Assembly (NCBI GenBank): GCA_963932465.1
Contig: OZ010791.1
Coordinates: 323,597,283-323,661,282, forward strand
DNA length: 64,000 nt
Direction of reading: 5' to 3'
Source of the DNA: Maratus speciosus
Taxonomy: Eukaryota > Arthropoda > Arachnida > Araneae > Salticidae
A program made the translations under genes and the position numbers. Below, piece after piece: positions 22,017-33,199 of the stretch (position 1 is the stretch's first letter; every line of letters begins with the position of its first letter). Below the pieces are notes generated by a model. That model had not been told where the DNA came from and did not search any database. It saw only the letters and a list, made by a program, of their open reading frames with translations.

Positions 22017-22480
22017 TACCGGGTGTCCTAAAAAGGACTGAGTGATTTCAAAATTCAATAACTTGCAAACAGTGACAGATATTTAAAAAATTCTTGCAGG
22101 ATGGTAATGCATAAGGTCAAAAGTTTTTTACAGTGATTTTCTATTTTAGTTCGAATTACAAACAATAGATGGCGCTGTAAGCAATAGGCTCTAAATACAG
22201 GCTCGATTTTTTGGCCTTTCTCTTCTTCTATGCGGAGAAAGGAGCTTAAAATGTATTGAGCGGGTCCCGAAGTACCAAAAATCGAGCTTGATTTTAGCGT
22301 CTATTGGTCGCAGCGCGATCTATGGTTTGTAAAATCGAAATGTATGGTAAATCGAAAATCACTGTAAAGAAATGTTTGACCTCATGCATAACCCTCCAAC
22401 AGGAATTTTTTAAATGTCTCTCAGCGTTTGTAAGTTATTGAATTTTAAAATCAGTCAGTCCTTTTTAGGGCACCCGGTAT
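22017..22480. mobile_element. Foldback MITE family M1, copy 2 (~464 bp)
   Basis: Same family, orientation and landmarks as the element at 13830-14287: TACCGGGTGTCCTAAAAAGG at the left end and the complement ending GGGCACCCGGTA at the right. The insertion site follows a TA microsatellite, so the target duplication is obscured. An internal motif, ACAATAGATGGCGCTG, and its inverted partner are retained. There is no ORF. Confidence 0.9.
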
Positions 22481-22589
22481 TTAAAGAACCCTAAAATATA
22501 AGTTTAAATCTGGTAGAAAGCACTGCATTAAAAATCGATGATTTAATTATTTTTTTCATTTTTAACACTTCTCACCGTAGTTGAAAAGT

Positions 22590-23700
22590 GGTTATAAATT
22601 AGGTTTGTCTGTATGTCTCTCTGCCGTCTGTCCGTGCTCCAACTCACGTAAATATAGTCGGAATGTCGGGAATTTGATATATGTTATTCGGAGTGTACTA
22701 TAGAATATTCAGTATTTGAAATGAAATGAATAACGTTTTCGGTTAATTTACAGGGGCACTCAAAAGAATTCCGTTACATTACGGACTATGAGGAGAAACC
22801 TTTTGCGGTGAATTTATTGATATTATTCTATTTTAAACATATTGAACTGCATATGTGTCGCTCAGATGTGCTAAAATGTGCTTACTTTAGAATCTCGTGT
22901 GCATTTAATTTATCGCTGAATTACAAGGACACAAAAGGGATTTAGCTAAAGTACTGCCTACGAACAATGACAGATGGGAATGCGCTTTCATTTGTAATAC
23001 GCCTTTTAAAATGTAAACACACTTTTACAGATTACTTTGGGTGCATAAATTCTATAGATGATATACAGGGCTGCACAAATATTTCAAGTGCATTTCTGTT
23101 TATTGATGATAATAGCAGAATGGTGATTTTTACCTGTGCTATACTTTTAATTGAACTAGTGCTTATCATACAAATCTAAAGATCATATGCAGGGCTAAAC
23201 TAAAAAATTCGGATCTGCTACCGAATATTGATGTTATTTGCAGAAATTGGATTCTGAAATGCGTTATGCTATTTTTTAATTGTTTATTTAGACATAATCT
23301 TTTACCGTAATAAACTGTAAAAGTTTTGTTGTAGTATTTTGAATGTGTTGAAAAGTGCTTCATATTCTAAAACTGGTTGGTTGTATTTATGTCGGCCAAT
23401 TATCTGCACGTGGGATATGGGACCTAAGCGGGGGGCGGGGGGAGTGCCTTCCATGGAGGTCTTTCTAAGGGAACCTAACCCGTATTAACGCTTGGAGAAC
23501 CAAGGTTCGAAGAAAACCACGAAAACTCCGAACGATTAGGCCGACGGGCGCGATTGGGATCGAACCCAGCACCTCCCGTCTACCAGCTTCGAGATATTCT
23601 AAAACTGGATGCATGATTTTTGTTCTTGTTAAGATTATAATTGAGTATACTAATTTCAATAAACTCAATTCTAATAAAGTAAAGGCATTTTGATTACTCC
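22590..23700. repeat. Dispersed repeat family R2, copy 2 (carries a SINE)
   Basis: It starts near GTTTGTCTGTATGTCTCTCT. Unit starts are ACAGGGGCACTCAAAAGAAT (22752), ACAAGGACACAAAAGGGAT (22923), ACAGGGCTGCACAAATATT (23066) and GCAGGGCTAAACTAAAAAAT (23190). It then has TTTTGAATGTGTTGAAAAGT and, after the SINE, ATGCATGATTTTTG. Landmark order matches 15700-16520. The 70-codon plus and 65-codon minus frames inside it are incidental. Confidence 0.8.
23362..23608 (-). mobile_element. tRNA-related SINE with 15-bp target duplication
   Basis: A 217-bp body (23377-23593) is flanked by perfect 15-bp direct repeats, ATATTCTAAAACTGG, at 23362-23376 and 23594-23608. On the minus strand the body starts CTCGAAGCTGGTAGACGGGA and holds a B box, GGGTTCGATCCC, followed by CGCGCCCGTCGGCCTAATCG. 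The A-box part is shortened (GCTGGTAGACG), so it is a tRNA-derived head rather than a tRNA. The body is far more GC-rich than its surroundings and includes a G-rich tract near 23428-23443. Copy 1 of the host repeat (about 16440-16515) lacks it. A decayed relative is at 52690-52790. Confidence 0.88.
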
Positions 23701-23704
23701 GTTG

Positions 23705-24580
23705 ATATTTTCGCAAAATATCAATTGTATATAATAAGAAATTACATAGTTTGATGTTTAAACAAGAAACTTTACGAAATAAATCACAAATTTAAATTGA
23801 GTTTTAAATATTTCACGGTATTTTTAAATCGAATATAAATGCTAAATGTCGATGTTGATGCTTTAAGAAAAAAATTAAATACACTACTTTCAAATTCCAG
23901 AAATAAGACAAAATGTTCGTAACTAGCACAGAACTAGGATAGAATTTTAAAAAGTACAATGCTATTCAATTCTATCTATATCAACGTTACTATTTATATA
24001 TGAATCTCTAATTCTTGTTTATACAATGCTGCTTTTTAGAAAACGGATATAAGTTTCATTACAGAAAAATATTTTTTATTAAAATAGATGTAATAAATTC
24101 AGTAATGTTATTATAAAATTTTAAAAAGCAAAACCTCTACGTATTTTTATGATTAGATATATAACTAGAAATACACAGCCAGCATTCAAATTATAAATAA
24201 TTAAGAGATCTGTGGAAAACATAAATTTATTTTTCAGTTTATGCTATCTAGGTATTTTTTTCTATAAAAAAATTTATCGACAAACTAATATTTAAGCATT
24301 TTATTCCTTTAAAAGCAATTTTAAAACCCACTTAATATCAGACCAGAAGAAAATGCGTTCAAAGATGCTTGAAAAAATATCAGCTGAAAATCCTAGATAA
24401 TTTCGACTCACCTTTATTAAAAATCTATGCTAAAAGTGAGACAGATCTACATGTAAATAAAAAGAAATTCTAAATAACTTTTCAACTACTTTTCAGCAAT
24501 GAAATTACGCTTGAAATTATTGAATATTAAAGACGTGAATTATCGCATTGCTAACAAAGCGTAAACCAACTTAGTGAAAA
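23705..24580. other. Unassigned AT-rich sequence
   Basis: No gene or element recognised. Confidence 0.5.
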
Positions 24581-24690
24581 ATGTCCAAGCCGGGAACCGA
24601 ACCCGGGCCCCTGGAATAGATCTCCAGTGCTCTACCACTAAGCAACAAGTACGATGTCCAGCTTGGCATCATGAGATGCGAAGCTGGGCA
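24575..24690 (-). mobile_element. tRNA-derived SINE-like segment
   Basis: The minus strand of 24582-24652 folds partly as a tRNA: D arm GCTTAGTGGTAGAGC, anticodon stem CTGGA/TCCAG around GATCTAT, and a perfect T stem CCGGG/CCCGG around TTCGGTT. The acceptor halves do not pair and position 33 is A instead of the invariant U, so a working tRNA is unlikely. Downstream on the minus strand it reads CATTTTTCAC, as in the SINE at 19.6 kb (CATTTTTCG). A tRNA pseudogene is the alternative. Confidence 0.62.
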
Positions 24691-24876
24691 AATATTATTT
24701 TTATTTATCTAAGAATAAAGCTATATAAATGAGAAATGCCTAACAAAACGAATTTAGTACATTTCAATTTAGAGAGTCTATAATAATTTAAGGAGTATTG
24801 CATTGTATTGAGAAAAAAAATTAAGTAGCATAATATATTGCGATTTCACGAAGCTATTTTACGTTGTGGCTACTAG

Positions 24877-25061
24877 CAGGGTTGCCAGGTTGGCCTCCAC
24901 TTTTGTTTCGAAATTTCAGTAACACTTGGGAAATTTTGAAAGAAGAACTTTTACTGTAATCGCAAAATTCCTGTCATTAAATAAAGCAAAAAATAATATT
25001 TTTAATTTCTGGTAAGATTTCGAATTTTCTGAAAAAAATCGAGGTCAAACTGGTAACCCTG
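24877..25061. mobile_element. MITE, 185 bp, CAGGGTT termini
   Basis: The left end CAGGGTTGCCAGGTTGGCCT and the right end AGGTCAAACTGGTAACCCTG are imperfect inverted repeats. The symmetry continues inward (TTTCGAAATTTC facing GATTTCGAATTTTC). There is no ORF. Termini of the CAGGGTTGCCA kind are common in arthropod non-autonomous DNA transposons. The flanks (CTACTAG and AAAATTAG) do not give a convincing target duplication, so the superfamily is left open. Confidence 0.82.
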
Positions 25062-25089
25062 AAAATTAGGTTAAGTTTATTAAACAGAA

Positions 25090-25219
25090 ATGTTTGCCTA
25101 GTTACTCTAAGTAACATGATGTAGGATAAATTTCGACTGATGACATTTTAAACCTCTTTTACGTGCTTTGTAAAAAACAAAATCGATTTTACAGAAAGCA
25201 AACCCTCGGCCTCGAAGCC

Positions 25220-25268
<49 letters not shown>
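25090..25268. repeat. 46-base poly-A run, possibly a retroposon tail
   Basis: An uninterrupted A run at 25223-25268 follows a GC-richer stretch (CCCTCGGCCTCGAAGCCGG, 25203-25221) that is unlike its surroundings. This could be the 3' tail of a short retroposon. No tRNA boxes or target duplication were found, so it is listed as a homopolymer. The 66-codon minus frame across it is a poly-Phe artefact. Confidence 0.6.
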
Positions 25269-25269
<1 letters not shown>

Positions 25270-25270
<1 letters not shown>

Positions 25271-28200
25271 TTTTAATGAAGTATTTATTGCGAACTTACG
25301 GACAATATGTGTCAATATAACAGAAAGTTCGTAATAAATACAGATCATTCCCGTAAACTAAACATTTTTTTACTGACGTCCTGGTTGACAGATTTCTTTC
25401 AGAAAATCAACATTTGTTTTTTACAGTATATTGCAGTGCTATATTAATAGATTTTTTTTTATCCTAAAACATTAAAGCATGTAAATAAATCGAAGATACA
25501 CCATTTCTGCAGGGGCATTGCTTTTCAAAATAATCTACCCATTTGGTTTCTGTCTTTATTCTTACATTTTGGAATCTTTCTTTCACAATGATATTTAATT
25601 CTTTGTTATTAATAGTAGTAATTAAGGTTTAAAACGCTGGAATTACATTTTCATCAAAACAAAGTTAATTATTCTTGGACATTTTATAAATCAGCATTAA
25701 TCGTCAATGGTTGGTACTTGTGTCAGACAAAAAATACATATTCCATGTTGCTTCATTAACTCTTTTCAGGTGTACATAGTACAAATGGATAACGCATTTG
25801 AATAAATAGTCATAGTCCTTTTTACAGCAAAATTAGTTTTTTCAGGTAAATAAAGCTACATATTACCTACTACCATGTGTCACTGTAAATTTCAAATTAA
25901 AAAATTTTCAGTATACATCTAATTTTAATTCTTACCAATTATCATAACATAATCATTTTACTGCATTTAGTTACTTACTATAATTCTAATTTTAAGTACA
26001 ATTGTATTCCCAGCAATTCTATTATTTATTTATGTAGATTTATTCATAGAAAAAATGGGAGAATTCAAATAGTGTTTGTAAATAAAGTGTATTTTTGAAT
26101 TCCCAAGAAAAACGTTAAGCTCTAAAAAATAATATTGCGTGTTTTTACAGTTGGCATACGTGATCAAAAAGTTCTTTCTCTACGATTATTCTTTGTTACT
26201 TGTTTTTTCTTATACGTATCAGTATTTATTTTTTGAATAGAATTAAAAAATCGTTTCTCCTTTTCTTTTTTTTCTTTTTTTTAAAGCATTCAGTGAAGAA
26301 AAACATATTTTTAAAGTAAGATTTATTTAAAAAAATTCTAAATCTTTAATATTTTTTATGAACAGTCCTAAAAATTATATGCTTTTGTCATTTCGTGACT
26401 TCAAAGATATCTCATTTAATTTTTTTTTTCAAAGGAAACGATTTGGCGATAAAGTGTAAAAAATGAAATAAACTCTAAATCATTCCTTTAAGATTTTAAA
26501 TATCAATTCCAAAAAGGTACAGAAAAAATGCATAATTAAATTAATAAAAAAAGTATGGTGACATTATTGGTAAATATTAAAATTTTAATTGACGGAAAGT
26601 GTCGTCGAAGGTAGAATTACTAAACTGGCAACAACTGAAACAAAAACAGCCAACACTAGGCGTCTTATAAAATAGGTGCAACATCATTGATGAGATTTCA
26701 TATGTATTTAATATTTAAGGTATGAAAGAAACTGCAAACATATCCATAGAAAACCAAACCGTTTAATTAATCGAACTCGGCCTTTGGATTAAAAAAAAAA
26801 TATTTCGTTTTATCGCTTTTCTCCGAGAGGTTTTATTAACAAAAGAACAAACTTCTTCCACTTTTTTCAAATAATAAATTTCATCTTTTCATTGCAAAAA
26901 TTCTGAGTTTAAACTAAACGGTGATTACTCTCCATATATGTTGTGAAAGTTTCTCTTGCTGAAATCAGTCTCTGACTCTTCGAATGGGGTAAATAAAAAT
27001 AGAAGTTGCTAATGAGAAAAGAAAAACAGGTAGTATAGTTTATATATGTGTTTCTATGACATGCAAAACGTAAACAAAAAATCGGGTAGTTTATAATAAA
27101 AGGAAAAACTGGAAATATAAAGAAAGTTTTTTCTTCTACTGTTTGTTCCTTTTAACCTTTTTTGTTGCCTTCCATGGCTATAATATATGGCACATAAATA
27201 TTGCCTGTGGCTCCATATCACAAGAACAAGCTTACCATCAATATTCTTATCAAATACAATTTATTTCTATGAAATGGGCCTAATGATAATTTATTAACAT
27301 GTATTTAAAAAACGATTGCCGTGGCCCTCCAAAAATGTTCAGTGATTTCAATTTGGCGTTCAACCTATAAATTAAGTCAAATTGGGAATTTGTGAATTAA
27401 ATACGCATAAAATTACCAAACATTGCCGCGATTGATGATTGTAAACCGACTTGTTGAAAACAGTGAACTCTGATAAACACTGAAAAGTGCTTTGTCAGTG
27501 TTTGCCTAAAAACCCATTTCGCCATGGTCAGCGTGTTAAATAGATGATTAAAGGTCATTTATTTACTTTTTTTAAAACTTTTTATTCGTTTTCCATTGTA
27601 GTGCAGTATACGAGTCTCAGTACTCCTTAAGCTTACTGATTTTGCATTTAGTGAGTTTAATTTTTTTTCCCCTCTAACCATACCGCACAAACTCTAATTC
27701 ATGCAAGTTTAACTTTTCAGTAAGCAGAAACGCATTTCAGCTGGTGGAAAACACCAAAGGTGCAATTATTCTCGTGACTCGAAACGTGCAATAATATTAT
27801 ATCTTTGTAGTAGTGATACGCATTTGTCCGAAAGTAGTGCACAAATAGCTCATTGACGCTTTGAAAAAATAAAAAAAAAGTCTATGCATTAATGATGTTA
27901 ATGCAAAGTCTCTTTTATATAATGGAGTTTTATTTTCTCCTAAGAAGTAACAGAAAAATTTCGAAGGGCACCAAGTGATCTCAAGGGATGCCGCGTTGAA
28001 TTGTTCTGCTATAATGCATCTAACAAAATTAAAGTGTCACAAAAATTTTGACTTTGTTGACATTAAGAAATCGTTGCATTAAGAAACGTACCTTCTGCAT
28101 TCCTTTCGAAAATTTAGAGCTCAAGATTATACATCTGATATGCCATAAATTTGTTAACATTTCAATTATAAACAGATAGAAGGAATCGATATAACTGAAT

Positions 28201-28680
28201 ACTGTTCGTAGGAAATTATTCAACCGAAGTAGGACTTGAAATATTAGCCAATAACATGAATAAAGTTCCTACAATTCTATTACAAACAATGTTTATTTGA
28301 GCTCTAGTAAACTTTGCATGAACTTTACACTACCAAATTCCGAAAGATTCCGTCATCACAACAAGTGCATTTTGGAGAGCTATTGCTTGTATTAGGGAGG
28401 CTTTTGAAAATAACTAGTTGACTGCGTTTACGCCGTAAAGTATAAGCTGTTTTTTGTACTTTCTGATTTTTGCAATATTCTCATTTGGGTATTCTTTGTG
28501 ACTGGGTTATTTAAAATGTCCGCTATAGGCAAATTTTTAAACTAAATATTTTTATCACACTAAAAGAAATCATCCTTCACTAGAATACGTTTACAGTAAA
28601 TCCAATTCAGCTTACCAATTTCTCCCATTTAAGAATTTTTCCAATTTTTGCAGATGTATGGCACACCCGATATATATATA
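25270..28680. other. 3.4 kb of unassigned AT-rich sequence
   Basis: The longest stretch in the window where nothing is seen: no ORF with recognisable motifs, no tRNA, no tandem array. It ends in a TA microsatellite at about 28671-28680 that abuts the foldback element. Confidence 0.5.
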
Positions 28681-29059
28681 TTTATGTTACCGGCCAAACC
28701 CGATTTTAGGCCAAACTAGTTTATCCTAACGCGCATAGGATAAACTAGTTTTTCCTGGGCCAAACTAGTTTATCCTAACGCCCATAGGATAAACTAGTTT
28801 TTACTAGGCCAAACTAGTTTATCCTAACGCCCATAGGATAAACTAGTTTTTCCTAGGCCAAACTAGTTTGGCCTAACGCTCATAGGATAAACTAGTTTAG
28901 CCTGCTATTTATTAGTCTGAACTAGTTTGTCCTAGGCTGATCTAGTTTATCCTAGACCAATTCAATTTGTCGTGCTTTTATTGATCCCAAAAACCGCTTC
29001 CGAGCCAACCTCCTATTTTATCCGAGGCCGATCTAGTTTATCCTGGGGCAACGCGATTT

Positions 29060-29335
29060 GACGTGCTTTTATTGATCCCACAATTACCGCTCGGCGCAAC
29101 CTTGTGCAAATTAGTATTGCCGTCATCCTTGTATAATATATTTTATTCGATGGGGAGTGGGATACTGTCCCCTATCTTCCCAATTTCACTGCCGCCGTTA
29201 GTTATAAAATATGTTCCATTTGGCAAATTGTGTGCTGGAGGACCGAAGAATTGGACGAAAGGTTATCATAAAATTTAGGAGAGAAAGAATTTAGAAGATT
29301 GATTATTTACTGTAAAATTTCGAAAATCCGGCATT
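29060..29335. other. Interior of the foldback element, no recognised gene
   Basis: A 71-codon plus frame (29063-29278) is open here, with a hydrophobic N-terminal half, but it has no recognised domain or similarity. It begins inside the inverted repeat edge, so it is not called as a gene. Confidence 0.4.
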
Positions 29336-29590
29336 GTCGTTTTTGAAAATTCCAGATTATTGAAAGAATATTAAAAGTAGTTCTGATATTCTTAATGGTG
29401 CATTTATTCATAAATAATTCAAAGCCAAGTGATATTTATGTAAGAAAAAAAATTAAGATAAAAAAAAATGATTTTTTTTTCTCACATAAATATCGCTTGG
29501 CTTTTAATTAATTTTATGAATAAATGCACCATTAAGAATATCAGAAGTACATTTGATATTCCTTCAGAAATCTGGAATTTTCAAAAATCT
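29336..29590. repeat. Long imperfect inverted repeat (hairpin), ~105-bp arms
   Basis: The left arm (29336-29443) and right arm (29481-29590) are complementary along their length. For example TTCTTAATGGTGCATTTATT faces AATAAATGCACCATTAAGAA, and GAAAATTCCAGA faces TCTGGAATTTTC. The loop is an A/T-rich ~37 bp. It lies inside the large foldback element and could be a nested foldback MITE. The 66-codon plus frame 29468-29668 comes from the right arm and is not a gene. Confidence 0.88.
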
Positions 29591-29599
29591 GGCGAAGTC

Positions 29600-30545
29600 C
29601 CGGTCCCAGTTTGGCCTAAAACACATATTTTTAAGCTACCATTATACCACAATTACAATTCTCTTTAAAGATTAGTACATATACATTTATACGGATAGGG
29701 ATACAGAACTGTAAAACCTGTTAAAGTATCTGTGTATGAGGAAATCGTCATAATACATTTGCTACAGACGACGGACCTGCTAAAAAAGAAACTTAACTAT
29801 AACAAAGGTTTTTCTCTCCTATGTGATTCCGTCATAGAAAGTTTTTCTACATAAAATTTTTCAGATTTTCCAGTTTCCGAGCCGTGCTAAAAATTAATGG
29901 TATTAGTAATTATTCACATATTTACATACAAAGAGAAATTCATTAAAAAATCAATATAGTTTACAATAGAAACATTAATATCGTTAATCCACATTCTATG
30001 GTTTAGAGATTTAATATTTTTATACAATAAAATCTTCTAAGACGGAATTGCATAGAAAAGGAGAAACATCCGTTATAGGCAGGTTCTCTTATTAGAAGGT
30101 TCATCTCTGTTGTAAATACATTATATTCTTTTTACAAGTACTAATATCCTCATTTTACACAGATAAATATATTTTTTTTTTGTTAAACACGGGATTCCGT
30201 CATAGGCATGTTATTTTTTCAGGATTTACCGTAATTTTAATACCTAAAAATGCATCTACTCATCTTTAAAAAATTAATAAAAATAACTAGAAAACAAAAA
30301 TTCTGCTTTTTCAGAATTTAGTGTCGCCTTCGATGAAAAAAAATGTATATAAATATAGATAGTACAAAACTTATTTTAGTTTTAAGACTTAAAACACGCA
30401 CTTTTATTTTATATAAAATGAAGTCATTCGCATCGACTGAATAATTCTTCATTTACGATCCAGTCTTCAACAGCATCTACAGTAAATTATTCATAAGGCG
30501 TCACTATCGCTGAATAATACATTAAAAAAAAAGTCCTTCCGGCCA
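29600..30545. other. Unassigned interior of the foldback element
   Basis: AT-rich. A loosely repeated ATTCCGTCATAG phrase occurs near 29826 and 30190, suggesting decayed ~360-bp-spaced repeats. No coding signal. Confidence 0.45.
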
Positions 30546-30559
30546 GTGCCGGGAGGAAG

Positions 30560-31607
30560 AGGTAGCTTTCATATTCCTTATTTTAAAAAAGCCAACTTAT
30601 ATTATTCAAACACACGAAGCTCAATTAAGTGGAAACCGAATGTAGGAGATTCAATACTAATTTTTATCAATACTAAATCATTATGAATGAGAATTTCGCA
30701 AAATTAGTCAGCTTTATCCAAGCTGCTTTTATTTAAAGTAACTTGTATTTCGCTGCCAAATTCGGCGATTTCTTAAAGTGCCTGCCATTTTAAGACAACA
30801 TGGTGGATGAGGCTAACCAGTGAACTTGGTCGAGACCTTAGTAATTGCTGTGCACATGCTCACTCACATCGGAATCGGTTGATACATACGAGTGCTGTCG
30901 CAGGCAAAAAATCGAAATCGGTTCATAAATACGCCTGTTATCGCGTGAGAAAAATCAGGGCGTTTCAAAATGTCAGCCACGCTAGAAATTCAAAATGCTA
31001 TAACTCAGCCATTTTTTAAGATATAGACGAAACAAAAACTGCTCCCGAATCTTTTTATCGAGGTCAAACACATAAGAAAAAATATTTTTTCAATTTTCAA
31101 TTTTTTGGTACCACATTTCAAATTAAAATTTTTCTTAAAATTTTAAATGGCCGCCATTTTTAAACAAAATGGCGGATGAAGCTGGCCAACGAACTCGGTC
31201 GAGACATTGGCCTGTACTATGTATGAACAAAGTTACATCCAAATCGGTTCATAAATACGCATTTTATCGCGTGACAAAATTCAGGACGTTTCAAAATGTC
31301 AGCTTCGCTAGAAATTCAAAATGCTATAACTAAGCCATTTTTTAAGATATAGACGAGACAAAAACTGCTACGGAGTCTTTGTATAATGGTCAAATACATA
31401 AGAAAAAAATATTTTTCCATTTTTAATTTCTTGGTACCACATTTTAAATTTTAAAATTTTTTAAAATTTTTAAATGGCCGCCATTTTGAAACAAAATGGC
31501 GGCTGAAGCTGGCCAACGAACTCGATCGAGACATTGGTATGTACTATGTACACACCGAATTACATCCAAATCGGTTCATAAATACGAGAGTTACAGTGTG
31601 ACATAGG

Positions 31608-31641
<34 letters not shown>

Positions 31642-31764
31642 ATTTTGAACGGAGGGAGGTTTCGGGGTCTGGGGGTCATGATCGATGAAAATATACCAAA
31701 ATTTTTTGAAATCGCTTTCCTCCGAACGGCTGCAATAGGTAGCTTTTTGTAAAGAAAGCTACCT
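30560..31764. repeat. 323-bp tandem array (~2.5 copies), possibly a nested element
   Basis: Units of ~323 bp repeat at about 30780, 31150 and 31480. Shared blocks are GGCCGCCATTTT, AACAAAATGGCGG, ACGAACTC(G)GTCGAGACATTG, CGGTTCATAAATACG (30922, 31245, 31570) and CAAAATGCTATAACT. The array is followed by a ~32-base TA microsatellite (31609-31640). The segment is bracketed by an 11-bp inverted pair, AGGTAGCTTTC at 30560 and GAAAGCTACCT ending at 31764, which may mark the ends of a nested non-autonomous element. The 70-codon frame 30807-31019 is a repeat artefact. Confidence 0.82.
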
Positions 31765-31769
31765 AAAAC

Positions 31770-32775
31770 AGATGTCGTCATTCAAGGAACTCGACAAAAA
31801 AATCTGCTATCGAATGATTCATATGCCTTCATTTGTTTGTAATATTAATATAGATACTTAAAATTAAATATAGTTTATAACAACACCATGTTTTATCGTA
31901 AATGATTCATTTATATTTTTTCAAAATAGCACGTATTTTAATTACTTTTTTTCGGTTGTTATGGAAAAATGGCAACAAAAAAATATACTTACTATTTTCC
32001 AACTATTTATTTTTTTACTTTCTACAGAAATGGAGTACTTGAGTTGCCAACATTAAACAAATGCCGCTAAAAACTACAGAAATATTAATATCACAAAAAT
32101 AAATTGAGATGAAGTTTTCAAGCAAATTGCAGTTAAAAGTACTTTTTTTCCTAACACGACAGTATAAAAATTGAAAATGAGCGATTCTTAGAAGTTAAAA
32201 AAAATTGCAGTAGAGTATTTAGCTGTACATTGATACATCTGCTTTTTTACGGCTGGTTTATACAACGGAACGTTGTTTTTTAGAGACCTAACTTTTATTG
32301 GTGGCCTAAAGAAATAGCATATCGGGGCTAATAAGTGTATAAGTTTTAATTGTGGAATAATAGCGATTTAAAAGTACGTGCATTAAAAAATAATTTGTGC
32401 CTGCCTAAATGTGACTGATATTTTTACTGAATAGACCAGATATCCTGCCGGTCCAAATGATTTTCATATGAGCTGGATTGGAAATTGAACTGAAAATTTC
32501 TGCCTGTGTAGAGCTCAAGAAGAATGCAGTCCAGTCCCGACTTAAGCTGGAAAAAAATTGAGCCCCACTTCATCTCGGCCCGTACCTCTCGAAAAAAGTA
32601 AACCCCAAACCAAGCCTGGTCCGAGTGTCGGGAAGGAAAATTGAGCTGGCCTGTAAAGACCCTTACATCGAATAAGCAAAAGACAAGGTCACAAAATTTT
32701 GTAAATTTGGACACTAAACTTCTATTATATTTAAAAAATAAAAAAAACGATTTTTTAATGAACTTCGCTTACTTT
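31770..32775. other. Unassigned interior of the foldback element
   Basis: AT-rich except for a GC-richer patch at about 32430-32660. There a 96-codon minus frame (32424-32714) is open. Its peptide has no recognised domain, signal peptide or repeat, and the patch contains degenerate copies of short GGACTGG/GTCCGAG-like phrases. It is more likely decayed repeat than a gene. Confidence 0.4.
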
Positions 32776-33199
32776 AAAGCACGTCAAATTGAATTGGCCT
32801 AGGATAAACTGGAAGGTTGGCGGCGAAGCGGTCTTTGGGATCAATAAATGCACGCCAAATTGAATTGGCCTAGGATAAACTAGATCGGCCTAGGATAAAC
32901 TAGTTCAGACCGATGAATAGCAGGTTAAACTAGTTTATCCTATGAGCGTTAGGCCAAACTAGTTTGGCCTAGGAAAAACTAATTTATCCTATGGACGTCA
33001 GGATAAACTATTTTGGCCTAGGAAAAACTAGTTTATCGTATTGCCGTTAGGATAAACTAGTTTGGCCTAGGAAAAACTAGTTTATCCGATGCACGTTATG
33101 ATAAACTAGTTTGGCTTAAATGGGGTTTGGCAGGTAACACACACACACACATATATATATACAGTGGTGGCCAAAATTGTGGACACTTTTGGAAGTTCG

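Larger units (their letters stand above)
28686..33138. mobile_element. Large foldback element with hairpin-array terminal repeats, ~4.45 kb
   Basis: The two ends are long inverted repeats, about 28686-29065 and 32776-33138. The outer bases are GTTACCGGCCAAACCC on the left and, as the complement of the right end, GTTACCTGCCAAACCC. Each arm is itself a tandem array of ~49-bp units, and most units are palindromic. Unit 1 has arms AACTAGTTTATCCTA and TAGGATAAACTAGTT around a 7-base loop. Both arms continue inward with a TTTATTGATCCCA..CGCTTC block. Both ends abut TA or CA/TA microsatellites, so no target duplication can be read. No transposase frame was recognised inside. Arms with internal repeats recall Drosophila Foldback/Galileo-type elements (structural analogy only). 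The interior holds a ~100-bp-arm hairpin and a 323-bp tandem array. Confidence 0.8.

Noticed and set aside
24582..24652. Functional tRNA gene on the minus strand
   Set aside because: The D, anticodon and T stems form, but the acceptor stem does not, and position 33 is not U.
31609..31640. TA run as a promoter TATA element
   Set aside because: A simple microsatellite among many in the window, with no transcript context.
32424..32714. 96-codon minus frame as a host gene
   Set aside because: No motif, embedded in the foldback interior; composition suggests decayed repeat.
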